64,000 bases of DNA, taken from assembly GCA_013399115.1 (NCBI GenBank), contig VXAA01002996.1:597981-661980 (forward strand), written 5' to 3'. The position numbers were made by a program, and so were the translations under genes. Position 1 is the first letter of the stretch. Every line of letters starts with the position of its first letter. This DNA is from Anseranas semipalmata. Lineage: Eukaryota; Chordata; Aves; Anseriformes; Anseranatidae. This document shows positions 38,305 to 50,500 of the stretch, one piece after another. The notes beneath the pieces are model-generated. The model was not told where the DNA came from and did not search any database. It worked only from the letters and a program-made list of their open reading frames with translations.

Positions 38305-41300
38305 CTGTTAAACAAAAGTGAAGTTACTCAGTCTAATACATTCCTCCTAAACAGTGGTCATACATACAAGTGGGGCTACATATAGCAATAGGTCTGCAAA
38401 AAAATCTGAGCAGCTTCCCGTTTTGGTTTCAAATACAGTACACTCCCCTTAAGAAGCTGGAACTAAAATCTATAATGATATCCCAATTCTGCAGCAACCT
38501 ACAAATTCGACAGCATATGAAATTTAAATGATAGAAGTGTAATCTTTAACAAACATACATGTGTATAAAGTTGGAAATACAATCATTACAGCAGTTTGTA
38601 CTACTTTGATGCTGAAGTGCCCCTATTTTAAATTTCTCCCAATTTCAGTTTTTATCATGCCAAAGACAGCTTTGGCAAAGAAACATAAATGACTGCAATT
38701 GCCAAAAGGGAAACTGGAGATTTTGGCAACTGGGAAGAGAACAGATGGGACTTTTGGCATCTTGGGGAAACTTGAGAAGCAGTTTGGGGATGGAGGATAA
38801 GCATACTAACCTGCATATTTCCACTAAAAGCAGTGGCAGTGAAATAGTTGATCTTGCTGACATCTAAATTAATTCGTTGGTATTTCAGAAATATAATTCA
38901 TCAAAATGAACACATAATTCATAGAAAGTATAATGCAGACTCCTGAGCTTGATGCCTATTTTAAGATGCTGCCTCACTGAAAGGTAGGTGGATTGATTCA
39001 GGGTGAGCACCTAACAAAAGCATAACTTTTTTTTTTTTTAATTTTTAAAAAACAACAACAAAAAACACCAGAGAGATAAGAACTTCTGAATACCCACAGA
39101 AAGATCAGTCTGGCCAGTGTAAGGCTGCTGCTGAAAGGCACACTCCAAGGAACAGATCTCGCTGACAATACAGTTATGTGAATGGTAAATGCTGGTCCAA
39201 GGGAGGAGTTTGAAGGATCAGGCTACCTTATTCATCAGCAATGTTAACTTAAAACAGCAGAAGTGGATTCTGAAATCACAGTCTTCGGCACTCTGTCCTT
39301 AATCACAGCTTATAGAATTTTCAGTTGCCTCCCCAGGACAATTTTCTTCCCTTAAATTAGGGTGCTCCACTTCTGCTCAACAGTCCAGTGGCCAATTTGC
39401 CAAACAACTATTAAACCTAGATTCTCATCCCTGCATTCGGAACACCTCTGTTTTACATCTGATGCGATCTAATGGTGACAGAAGAGATTCTGCTTATCTA
39501 TCTCACTTTTTTTTTTTTGTTTATTGCCACACCTCAATCCAAGGTCACACAAAAAGTTCATCTGTCTTCTCCAGCTTGTTTATAAATTCCTTGCAAACAA
39601 TGCTCTGACATCTGACCTGACATCTTAAGCTCTTCCATCATTATCAGTATGGGCAAGAATATTTTAGACTTTTTTTTATTATTACTTTTTCAAATGTCCC
39701 AAAAGAAGACCACTTCTTTGGACCAGACAAACATTGACTTTTTTTTTTTTTGAATCTAAACTGTCATGTTCACACTCTTCCATGGCCTCCCCTGAAGTCA
39801 AGAATAAAAGACAAAATCAAAGATAATGTCACACATTTGGCTTTGTACTGTGCCACCTAGACAAAATCTCAATATTCCATTCAGCCAATCTCAAAGGTAT
39901 TTAGCAAAATGTCTTTAGATTGCCCCCTTTCTCTTCTGATTTCTCAGCTTCTGCAGAATCCTAGGCCAAAGCAATCTCCACCACACAAAATTCAATCTAC
40001 CTCTAACAGTTCTAGTAGCATTCATCTATCAGCCCAAAACACCCAACTCTCCAGACTCCAACAAAGACATTTTCTGTATTCTTCCTTTTGTCTTACTGCA
40101 ACCAGTTCACCAGTTTTCAGGCTCAGTTGACCTTCTTCTAGCATTTCAGTTCTAGACAGTCCTTCAGGTCTTCTTGTTTGGTGGCCCGAGGCACGCAGCA
40201 ATTGTGGTGCCAGCTTTCATGGCAATATAAGCAAAGGAATACTCACATCTCTTCCCCCATTATACAGTCTTAATAACGGAAGGAATTCCCCACAGGATTC
40301 TGCTATCCTGTATCCTTAATTGCCTGTCATACTCCATATAACCCTAAGAAGCCCTCAGTCTATGCTTCTTATAACAAAATGTATTTCTGCATTTTAGAGT
40401 ATATTTCTGTATATATATTTTTTTACTTGGTATTTCATCCTCACATTCTCCAAATATGCTATAATCTTCCCCCTCCACAATAACCAGCACAACTATTTTG
40501 TAACTTTGCACGACACAGTACATAAATGTGACATAAATCACATGAAATCACATCAAATTTTGTTAAAATAACTAAGATTCCTAAGTCAATCATTTGAACT
40601 TGCTTAATTGCCCCTTTAGTCTAGACTGAAGGAAATCATGGTTCAATTCATGGTCAGCTTATTGTGCTTCAGTGGTAGTGTATGTAATTCTGAGCACGTC
40701 ACCTAATTGGTGAGGGAATTCCTTAGTGGACTCTGAAGTCCAAAGAGAAGGGAAAGGTAGGAACCCACAGAATGAAATCTGCAAGACTGCTGTGAATGAG
40801 TAACTGAGTGTATTTACTCTACGCTCAGTTTCATACAGGCATCTGCACGTTTGCTTCATGCGTGCTCTAAAGTGACTGGATATAAGCCAAATTCTATCTG
40901 GACGCTTTGCAGCTGTGACAGACTGGCACTGCGCCCTAACACGTCATGCTAAGAGGCCTTTCTTGCTGCGCTGGCCAATAACCATCACCACTGAGTAAAA
41001 GGATATGACTCAGACCTACCCCTCAACTGGAATCTTCAAATCAATTAACATGTTAAGTATTTTCGTAGCACATTTTAGCTTTAAGACAGGAAACCACATT
41101 TCTCAGTAGCCATACAGAATGCAATGGTTTCAACAGGAGACACCTTCAGCTGCTAAGAAACCAGACTTTTCAGTCCAGCAGTACCTCCAGGAGGAACATT
41201 AAGTAATTCAAGGGTAAAACAAAGGCTTTTTAGCTATTTTAAGAATGTGTATTTTAGGGTTACGTACCTGAAGCGGTACTCAGAAGCACTGTTCCTCTAT

Positions 41301-41640
41301 AGATCCAGACAGTAGTAGTTACATCCCAATGTAATTCCAGATATAGTTGAGAGGACAGTGAAATTTCCATCTAACTTCTGACACCCTAACTGTAAGCTTA
41401 ATACCATCCACTTGGGATCAGAGTCATCTTCTGAGGCACATCTCTCTCTCCTCTTTTATCCCCCATTTACCATGTAAGCTTGAGGCTGTAAGGCTTTAAT
41501 TTACACATCTACTACTTCCTACCTTCCCCCCTGCCAAGTAAGATAAAGATAATAGTGGCTCCCTACTTCGCAGAACCGGTACAAATATAAATTCTTTGAA
41601 GACTGCAATGTGTTCTAAGTCTGAATTGAGAATCAAAAAA

Positions 41641-41668
41641 CAAACAAACAAACAAACAAACAAACAAG
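41641..41668. repeat. (CAAA)n microsatellite
   Basis: Seven uninterrupted CAAA units in the SP3 intron. They translate to the FVCLFVCLF-like frame on the opposite strand, which is therefore not a gene. Confidence 0.95.
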
Positions 41669-42130
41669 AGAAAACCAACCCTCAGCTCTCCTTTGCCCCC
41701 CCAAAGAAAATACAAGAAATGCCAAAACTAAGACTACACAGAAGTTGAAATTATGAAGTCATCTGCATATGTGAAGCTATATATACTACCTTTTCCTGTG
41801 TCATTCAGTGCATAGGAGGGACAGTACTCATTGAGTGAACCACCATTCAGCTTTCTCATATTGATTTAATGTGTTTTTCTCATCTTACTAGTTAAATATT
41901 ATTTAAATATTATCTTCAGTAGAATTATTCATTTCCCATGTGTTTTTTTTCCTTATCATGGACACTCACAACAGCATCTAAGGAATTCCCAAACAATGAA
42001 TTTATCATCTTGCAACACTCCTGCACAGTAAGCTTGAACTAATACAATCATTTCATACATCCAAATTTGAGGCAGAAAATGATTAAGGCAAAAACTGTCA
42101 AACACCTATCAACTTGAGGACTCAAGTTCA

Positions 42131-42202
42131 ATATAGCAGAAGTTTTCCCTTTTTTTTTTTTTNATAGTGGAAGTTTTCCCTTTTTTTTTTTTTTTTTTTT
42201 AA
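42131..42202. repeat. Duplicated unit with poly-T tracts and an ambiguous base
   Basis: Two copies of an ATAG..GAAGTTTTCCC unit, each followed by a long T run (42131-42162 and 42164-42202), with an N at 42163 at the junction. Either a real tandem duplication or an assembly join at a homopolymer. Confidence 0.75.
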
Positions 42203-43794
42203 TACTGTAGATGTTCACAATTCAGCTCAATTGACTTCTTTACAGCAATAAACTCGGTACTTCCGAAGTTAAAAAAGTGGGGTGGATAGTACAAACACCT
42301 CCAAAACTTCAGAGACCTGTAGCTGCAATTCCCTATCTCAGTCCCTACATGCCTTCCAATTTCTGCAGTAAGCAAAGCAGGTGCCAACCATTAAACTGTC
42401 CTGATTCAATCCCTGTACATCACCCATCCCATCCACTGACTAGTACTGGCGTTGTATGAAAAATTTTTTAGGCAATCATGTAATGAGAAACCAAATCATA
42501 ATGCATATGCGCAATTAATGTCATACACGATATCTTAACTTTGGCATTTGTCAACTTCCAACTTTTTCAGTTTTGCAACCTTAACGTCATTTAAAAAATT
42601 CTGAATGCTATCTGAAGAAATTTATGAAAGCAAATGTCCTATTGTCTGAAACTCTAGAAGTCATCAGCAGAGTTGAGACAAAACAAAACTCTGAATTACA
42701 GCACTAGAGATAAATGAGCAAATGGAGCAGCTACAGAACATTATCAACACGTATCAGAGTGAGAAGGAAAACATTCCTCTGGTGGGTTTATTGCTTTTTG
42801 CTAGACTCTGAAGGAATTTTACATTCCGGTAAGAAATTTGCTGTAGCAACTGTTGGCACTTTCACTCTTTTTCTGTTTCCCTACCATTCCTACCACTGTC
42901 TTCTTCACTATCCTGTTTCTATTCCAGTCCTAATTCTCACATCCTGACTTCCTGTCCTACTTTTCTGCTTACTTTGTATGTTTGATGTATCCCAGTCCTT
43001 CCCTTAACAGTGGATTTCAGATTCTCACCCATCTCACCTCTGCCCTACCTCTGACCTCAACTCGTTCCCTAATTCCAATCAGTTTCAGTCAGACTACACC
43101 CTTCTCCAGACTTTCTCAAAATCATCTCCCAATAAGACTCTCTCACTTGGGCTTCAATCTTACAATTTGGTCTTACAGCAACTCTACTCAGGAGTAAGAG
43201 GATTTTAGAGTAAAGGCGTCTCTAAGTTAAAGCCACTGAAGCCTGGAACAGAGCATGAGGAAGATGGACCATGGTTTATGAGAGTATAGTAATTGCCTGT
43301 AACATTATCAGTGTTTTCTCCTAGACTGAAGCAAATCTCAATCCAGGCTGTCCTTTGGGCAGATCTTCACAGGAGAGCCAAGGCTCATCAAGAACCTAGG
43401 AATGTCTGTGCCGGGTTTCAGTGGACCACATGTAGGGATTTAAAAAGAAGCTGACTTACAAGGATGCTATATGACTGTAACCACAGATATTATCAATAGC
43501 TTAATTTGTGATGAAAACATATTAAAGTGTTTTTGTCTTTAAAAGCTTAATTTTTATTCAGCATGGCTGACTAGAATATTACCTCCCTGTGCTTGCAAAG
43601 AAGGTATCTAGAACTTACAGAAAAAAAAAATATATCAAAAGACTTGACAATAGGTATATTTAGTCAATACTCGTTTACAACTCTTAAAGCCATGGGACAC
43701 TGACAGGTTCTTGAAACAGAACCCAGTAATTTACATTATTGTTCTCACATAAATACACATAAATTTACAATATAGGTCTCACTTAAACTACAGT

Positions 43795-44341
43795 TCTCCC
43801 CCTGTACTCGACTCTGGTGAGGCCACACCTTGAATACTGTGTTCAGTTTTGGGCCCCCCACTACAAGAAAGACATCGAGGCCCTGGAGTGTGTCCAGAGA
43901 AGGGCAATGAAGGTGTTGAAGGGTCTGGAACACAAGTCTTATGAGGAGCGGCTGAGGGAACCGGGATTTAGTCTGGAGTAGAAGAGGCTCAGGGGAGACC
44001 TTACTGCTCTCTATAACTACCTCAAAGGAGGTTGTAGCAGGGTGGAGGTTGGTCTCTTCTCCCAAGCAACAAGCAATAGTACAAGCGGAAATGGCCTCAA
44101 GTTGTAGCAGGGCAGGTTTAGGTTGGATATTAGGACAAATTTCTTCACTGAAAGGGTTGTGAGGCATTGGAACAGGCTGCCCAGGGAAGTGGTTGAGTCA
44201 CCATCCCTCGAGGTATTCAAAAGACGTTTAGATGTGGTGCTTAGGGACATGGTTTAGTGGTAGACTTGGCAGTGCTAGGTTAACGGTTGGACTTGATGAT
44301 CTTAAGCGGTTTTTTCCAACCTAAATGATTCTATGATTCTA
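43795..44341 (+). mobile_element. CR1 LINE, 5'-truncated 3' fragment inside an SP3 intron
   Basis: The sequence follows the CR1 3' end from the region encoding the reverse-transcriptase tail (ccctgtactcgactctggtg, caagtcttatgaggagcggc) through tgaggcattggaacaggctg to the terminal ATTCTATGATTCTATA. Its reading frame is broken by stops. It lies antisense to SP3 in the intron between the SUMO/Buttonhead exon and the finger 1-2 exon. It is a different subfamily from the copy at 3.85 kb, judging by the 3'UTR. Confidence 0.93.
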
Positions 44342-45149
44342 TAAATAAGACTGCCAATTTAGAGAACAAAGTATTATCAAAATGGACAAATTTTAGTGTA
44401 TTGGAAGGAAGTCTCTGCATAATTACATCAAACACAAAGTTAGCCTGCCTTTTACAAGTGAAAATATTTAGTCTATTATCCCCACTTCCTCTCTTACATC
44501 CTTTCAAATATCTCAATTATGAAAATGTTTTGGAATAGAATAAAATATTTATATGCAGCCCTGAAGTCTTACAAGAATAGAAACTTAGTACCTTTGTGTT
44601 TGCCATATCTACACTAAATTTGACTAAAAACGATCAATTAAAAATTTGATATTTAGAGTTATTATACAAACCTTGTTTTTCTTAGGAAACTAGCAAAAAA
44701 GAAAATCACGATAACTGTATTTTTATAAGTCTCCAAAGCAATCAAACTGAAAAAAATGCTCAATCAGTGAGGAAATACAGGAACACAGCTTTTAATCAAG
44801 TCCTTGACATATGATAGGAAGCCAATCACAGATGCGCATATTCCAAAATATTTCATTTTCATATTATTTAGAGCAATGTTCTACTCCCCTCACTTGTACT
44901 AGGTGGCATCTAACTCCAGATTTTTCCAATTAATCTTAATGGAGTAACTCAGAGAGGATGGAATAATTTCCCCTTCCATCTGCAAGCCCAGAAATAAAGG
45001 TGGCATTCCTTTAGTGCATAAGCTTTTTTGCATAAGCCCACAGTTTCCTCTTGCTGTAGCCAACTGTTGTTAACTAAGGCTTCCTTTTTTCCTCACTCAT
45101 TATTTGTTTTCATCACTACATGCATTATATGACACTGAAGGTTACATAC

Positions 45150-45342
45150 CTTCCACCACCTTCTTTGCAGTTGGGACATGTGCAAGCTACTCGTCGCAGT
45201 CTTTTTCCCTCTTGATGTGGTTGGTCCCCTTCCTCATCTACCACCTGTACTCTCAAATGTGTTAGATCATTGGTATTCAGTGTAGAATCACCACTGAGCT
45301 GCCACTCTTCTGGATCAGGCTCCTCTTCTTTAATCCTAATAT
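45150..45342 (-). CDS. SP3: SP3 exon: SUMO-acceptor/inhibitory motif and Buttonhead box
   Basis: This 193-base exon continues SP3 in phase. The split Asp codon is completed by AT, giving DIRIKEEEPDPEEWQLSGD. The IKEE tetrapeptide matches the SUMO consensus and is the known inhibitory site in mammalian SP3, where sumoylation of that Lys silences the activation domains. The exon ends with KRLRRVACTCPNCKEGGGR, containing the CxCPxC Buttonhead box found in all Sp factors just before the zinc fingers. The acceptor is ttgttcttttcctcag and the donor GGAAG|GTATGT. Two bases (AG) carry over and form Arg with the first base of the next exon. Identification is certain from the residue string. Confidence 0.97.
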
Positions 45343-47523
45343 CTGAGGAAAAGAACAAATACAAATCCATAAGTAGCCCATTAAATACAGAGAAGGAAAC
45401 CATTATGATAAAATCTTTTTTTACTGTTGAGATCACTAAGTCAGTTAAAAGTCAACATACTTTAGTGCATACGGACATTGCTTCTGTACCCTTGTAACCT
45501 GTACGGTATTTAAAAAGTTTATCTTACTATACATTTCAAAGTTGAAGACATGCTGTAACAAAGTATTAAACTTCAAGTTTGAACCCTTCCTGGTAGGGAA
45601 TGCTGGCACGTGGAGGATTTTGGTTGCTTGAAAGATAGGAAAAACTGAGAAGCAAGAGGCTGCACAGAGGTTGGGAAAAAAAAAAAAAAAAAAGTAAACG
45701 CATGTTTCAAATGATCCTGAGTAGCTACTTATATTCCCTCAGGATTTCTCAATTAATGTGACATGTAGTAGAAACAGCCTTTCTAGGTGATCTTCAGGAT
45801 TTTTTCAGTATGCACAGTGACAAATAAAATAATATAACAAATTAAATAAAAGGTTTTGACCTAATAAAGACTAAGATATCTAAGGAAAACAAAAAAATTC
45901 ACTCCTTTGTTCCCTTTTCCCTTTCTCAACTCGAATTTATGCCTTTTTTTTTTTGCTTTTTATAAACTATTCATAGAGAAGAAAACATTCAGGGAAGAAT
46001 GTTGTTCAGTATTAGAAAGAAGTAAACAAAACACAAACTACTTTAAGGTTATTTTGAGCTAGTAGTCAACACAGGTCTCTGCGGTTTCATGAAAGCAAAA
46101 AAGCGTCTCAAGTCCCAGCTCACAGGATGCACATTCACAAGTACGTGTACTCTGCCTCCCCTTCCAAACAAGCATCTACATACCCCTTAAATAGCACGCG
46201 CTTTAGGAAAAAGATGGAATCTTCTACCAGTCCTTCATCTCACCTAACGCATGGGTAGAAAAGCAAAGTCCAACCCCAAAACCTACTAGGCAAAACTTAG
46301 TGCCCAATCTGAACATGCAAAGTTAAGCATTTGTTAGAAGTACGTCATTGAACTAAGAACTACCCTCCGGTTGTTAAAAATCAAAAGTACATGCTCTATT
46401 TTCTACCACCACTGTCATTGTATAGCTGAACATAAACATCACACAGCTTTTAAAACAGTAACGTGGAAATAAACAGAACAATCTCAAAGAATAAGTGTTG
46501 CATGTAACATACAATACCACTGACAGGCAGTGAGCAGCTATCAGCTGTTGCTTTGAGCGCTCTTTCTGGCCAGCCACGCGAAGCTACACAGCGTTCATTC
46601 AGTCTAATCCAAGAATCAATTACAGCATCACACTACACAACTATTTTAACAAATTTACATTTTAATAGGAACATTTTTTCCCTTCAGACACTGCTCTGGA
46701 TTCCCAGTGAGTTGAAAGTCTGTAAACCTGTATTTACAAAAAAGACAGTTTCTATGTACCATTTTAGAAAGCTCAACACCAGCCCCTTCTTAGGTTCAGC
46801 ACTGTAGTTTGTACTTTTTTCAGTGAAAATGATTAGCCACTAGCACAAACTAATAAGCAAGCCGTCAAACGTGCTTTTTTGTTTTCTTTCTTTGAAGCTT
46901 CACACTAAAAACTGTGTCTTTCTGGATGCATTCAGTGACTGATTTCTCTGCAGAATTGACTTTATTAACATGTAGGTTCTCATCCTTAACTCAACCTCCA
47001 CTCAAACACTGAAACCTTAACTGAGCACTGTGGCAATTCTAAATTCTTTCCGGGAGTCAGTGCATCAGCTATCATCTCTATAATGAAGACAAACCTAAAC
47101 AAATTGCATGACAAAACATAAGAAAAACTGTGCTGGGTCAGATCATAACTGGCATCTTCTCCCAGTAAAGATCATGAAGTAAGTTAATGATAAAACACGT
47201 AAAGAATAATAATTACCTGGTCTACCTTCCAAATCATCTCCAGCATTCATTTAGAGACAAAGGATGCAGCTACACAAAAATTTTCTTGATGCTAATAAGG
47301 TCTCAGTCCACTCTTTCCCAACGCCATACTTTGCCTTCCTTTTAGTTGCATCTATATAACCATTCATGGGATTGTCCCGTAAACTACACTACTGATGTAA
47401 TTGAAGTTAAAATAACTCTCAAGGAAATCACTCCATTTGGGAAAGAATTACAGGTCAGAAACAAGGAAGTCTAGATTATTTAACTGTTTTGGCTGCAAAA
47501 GTCAATGCTAGAAACTAGTTTGC

Positions 47524-47551
47524 AAAAAAAAAAAAAAAAAAAAAAAAAAAA
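47524..47551. repeat. 28-base poly-A run
   Basis: Uninterrupted A run in the large SP3 intron. No retroposed gene or SINE body was recognised directly upstream. Confidence 0.95.
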
Positions 47552-50500
47552 GCCAGGCTCTGAGCTGTGGGAATCCAAAAGCTAGCACACTTACTTTTAC
47601 CGACTCTTTATGCATGTGGTGACATCAGCAGAACAACTGCAGTAAGCTTTTGCACTGTCCAAAGTCACCTGCAGGCTAATTGAGCTTTACCGCTACAGGA
47701 AGAAGCTCACAATTTCAGACAGCAACACAGTAAGTGTCTTTCATGTGAAAGGTACAAATCTAGCTCTTAAACCAACAGAGAAAAAACTGCCTATATGTAC
47801 TTCAGAAACACCATATTTTTTCAGGGCACCAACTATCGGAAGAAGAAAAAAAAAGATACACTATTAAGCATATCAATATATTCACTTACAGCATCTTTAG
47901 AAAGAGGCAAAAGCCTCATTGACTCTTTTGCAACTGGGCACATAATAGGAGTTCAAATACAGCAAGGTGATAAGGCAGCCAGCACAGGCCAATTCAGCCT
48001 TGTGTGTGTGCCACAAAAAAAATTATGAATATATCTCCAAGCAGTTCTTTAGGACTAGGTATGTTAGGCACAACAGCTAAAATTCTTTGACTGACCAAAT
48101 GGTCCAAAATCTTTTCATTTAAAACAAGAGTTCAAAGTAATGTTAATAAAATAAAGCATCGTATTAAGAAGATAATTTCATTATCATCTTACTAACATTA
48201 GATACTAGCATGTAGCAAGTTTCTACGGTCAGTAGCTGAATCCAGTTAGCACTAAGTACACATACTTCAAAAGAGATACCAACATGGCCCAGTAAAGTAG
48301 AATGAATCAAATCAGGGATGGAACCGTGCTACCAAATCCAACACCACTACTGAAGTCAAACATTCCACGTAACACGATTTCCATTTCCACATGCCCATGT
48401 TATATGGGCAAATCACATCTGCAAAAACCAGTCACAAAGAACAAGACCGTCCGTGCGTTCTCCTTGTAGCTATGGGCCTCTCCTGTAACAACTTTTCTGG
48501 TATCTGAACATGTGCACCAGTATTCCAGACAAAAAGATGACCAAAACACCACGTGCTCCAAACCTACTGCACAGTTGATTTGGTCAAGCTTGGAGTAAAT
48601 TCCACCTTGAATATGCAAAAGCCTGTCAGTTCTCCTCCATTACATATGCAATGTGGAACAGCTCTGCTCCCATCTAGAGACAGAGCTGGACAAGAACAGA
48701 GGTACACAGACTTCACAATCCCTTCACAATCCACTTTGCTTCCATCAGTATCCCTCTATTCCTAGTACCTCCCAACCATCACCATTACTGCAGCAGCACA
48801 AAGGCTCGTAATAGTTTTATAATGGCGGAGACATAAATGAGGAAGTTATTTGGACAAAAAAAAGAGGGACACACAGAACTCTCCTGAGAGTTGAGGATAC
48901 TGGAGAAAGTAACAATTTTCATAAACATAAAATAGTTTATTGTATTGTTTTAAAAAATGCAAAATTCTTTGAAATGAAGTCAAAGTGTATTTTTGTGCTG
49001 TGTTTCCTGGTTTTCTTGGGAAGACAGAAATTGTAGGTAATGCCTTTTGGTCCTCATAAGGACCATCTTCCACTCCAGGCACGCAGAAAAGTACAATGCC
49101 AACTGGCAATTTACTGAAAGGACTTTTTAATACTTAATTATGCAGATTATATTTTAAATAAAACAAAATTAATAGAAATATCAAATGATGAAGCATTAAT
49201 CTAGCCAGTTCAGGGTGTAGTATAGGTGAGAATGGATTGCATCAAATCCCATAGTGAATCTGACAGCCTCAAAAAGATCCTTAGAAGCAATGAGGCTGTT
49301 GCTCTCTGAGCATTTTTTACGTTATTGCAAGAGATAAGGGAAAATTCCATCACTATTTTTGCGGGGAGAAGGGGGTGTCGCTGTAATTTAGACATCAGAA
49401 AGAAATGAATGGGTAGAAGGGAGAAACTATGGAGAAGAGCAAAAGGTAAGAGTCTTCTCAAATGCAACGCAACTGAAGATTATGCAAATTCATATAGATA
49501 GCAACGACACCAAATTTCTCCCTTGGTGTTCTTCTGGATGTGATCCATTCTAATTCAGTTTTAACTGACAGAATACTAGGTTTCACACATGCTCTGCAAA
49601 AAAATGGGCCCCCAAAAAATTTTGTTTTTTACATAATCCCTAATGTCGTGACAAGCTCATGCAAGCACTGATAAATTTGAGGCAACTTTTATGTTCTACC
49701 AATTAAACACAGGCAAAATGAAGGTCACATTTGCTTTATTACTATTTTATTTCCGTGCTTCCAAATTTCTATATGCCCTTACTTTGTCATTAAGTTCAAG
49801 ACCTAGTCCTAAGTAGGTATGAAGGGGAAATTCAGACAAAGATACTGTTTCAACTGAGCTCTTCTTGGTATCTAATGAGCTATACTTCCTCTAAAGGATG
49901 AAAATTGGGGTCCTGGTATACAACTGTTCCAAAGGGACTGTTCCCTATCACAGAAAACCTAGAGCTGGCTACAATACAGAAAAAGTTTAAGTATAATTTG
50001 GTGAATAAGAGTAATAACTAAAAGATTCGTTTTCCGCACTTCAGAGAAGATTAACCGAACTGATAGGATGAAACTATGCAGGTGAAAATGCAACTGAACT
50101 ATTCTTGAATATATTTCAGTTACAATCTAGTGTGGAATTACTGCTGCCCAGTGATACAGCCAGGTCATTTACTTGCTTCATCAGGTATCAGATGAATGCA
50201 TCAGTTAAACTGAATCAAAACAGAGGAGAGAAACTTCACATTCTATCTTGGTCTGTTTCGAGTGGGACTTCAAGAAATACTATTTTCTTCATCTCTGAGA
50301 AAAGTTATTAGTTTATGCAACAGCCATAAAAACAGAGATAAACTGAGAAGGGATGAAGACGCAGTGCAAAAATGCTTCATTTCCATACTTCACCACCACC
50401 TTAATTTTTGAATCTATCTGCCTCCGCAGACTGTCACATAAAGGTACTCTTGGAATTACTCCTGTAATTGCCTCCCAACTGTGGGCTTCCAGTTTAGTTT

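Larger units (their letters stand above)
38305..45149 (-). other. SP3: SP3 intron containing a CR1 insertion
   Basis: 6.85-kb intron. It holds a CR1 3' fragment (43.8-44.3 kb, opposite orientation to SP3), a (CAAA)n run and a duplicated poly-T tract with an ambiguous base. The rest is AT-rich sequence with no exon that I can support. Confidence 0.85.

Noticed and set aside
43745..44250. 140- and 77-codon minus-strand frames
   Set aside because: They are antisense to the CR1 fragment and have no independent support.
47524..47551. Poly-A run as the tail of a processed pseudogene
   Set aside because: No gene-like or SINE-like body lies directly upstream; it looks like a simple homopolymer expansion.
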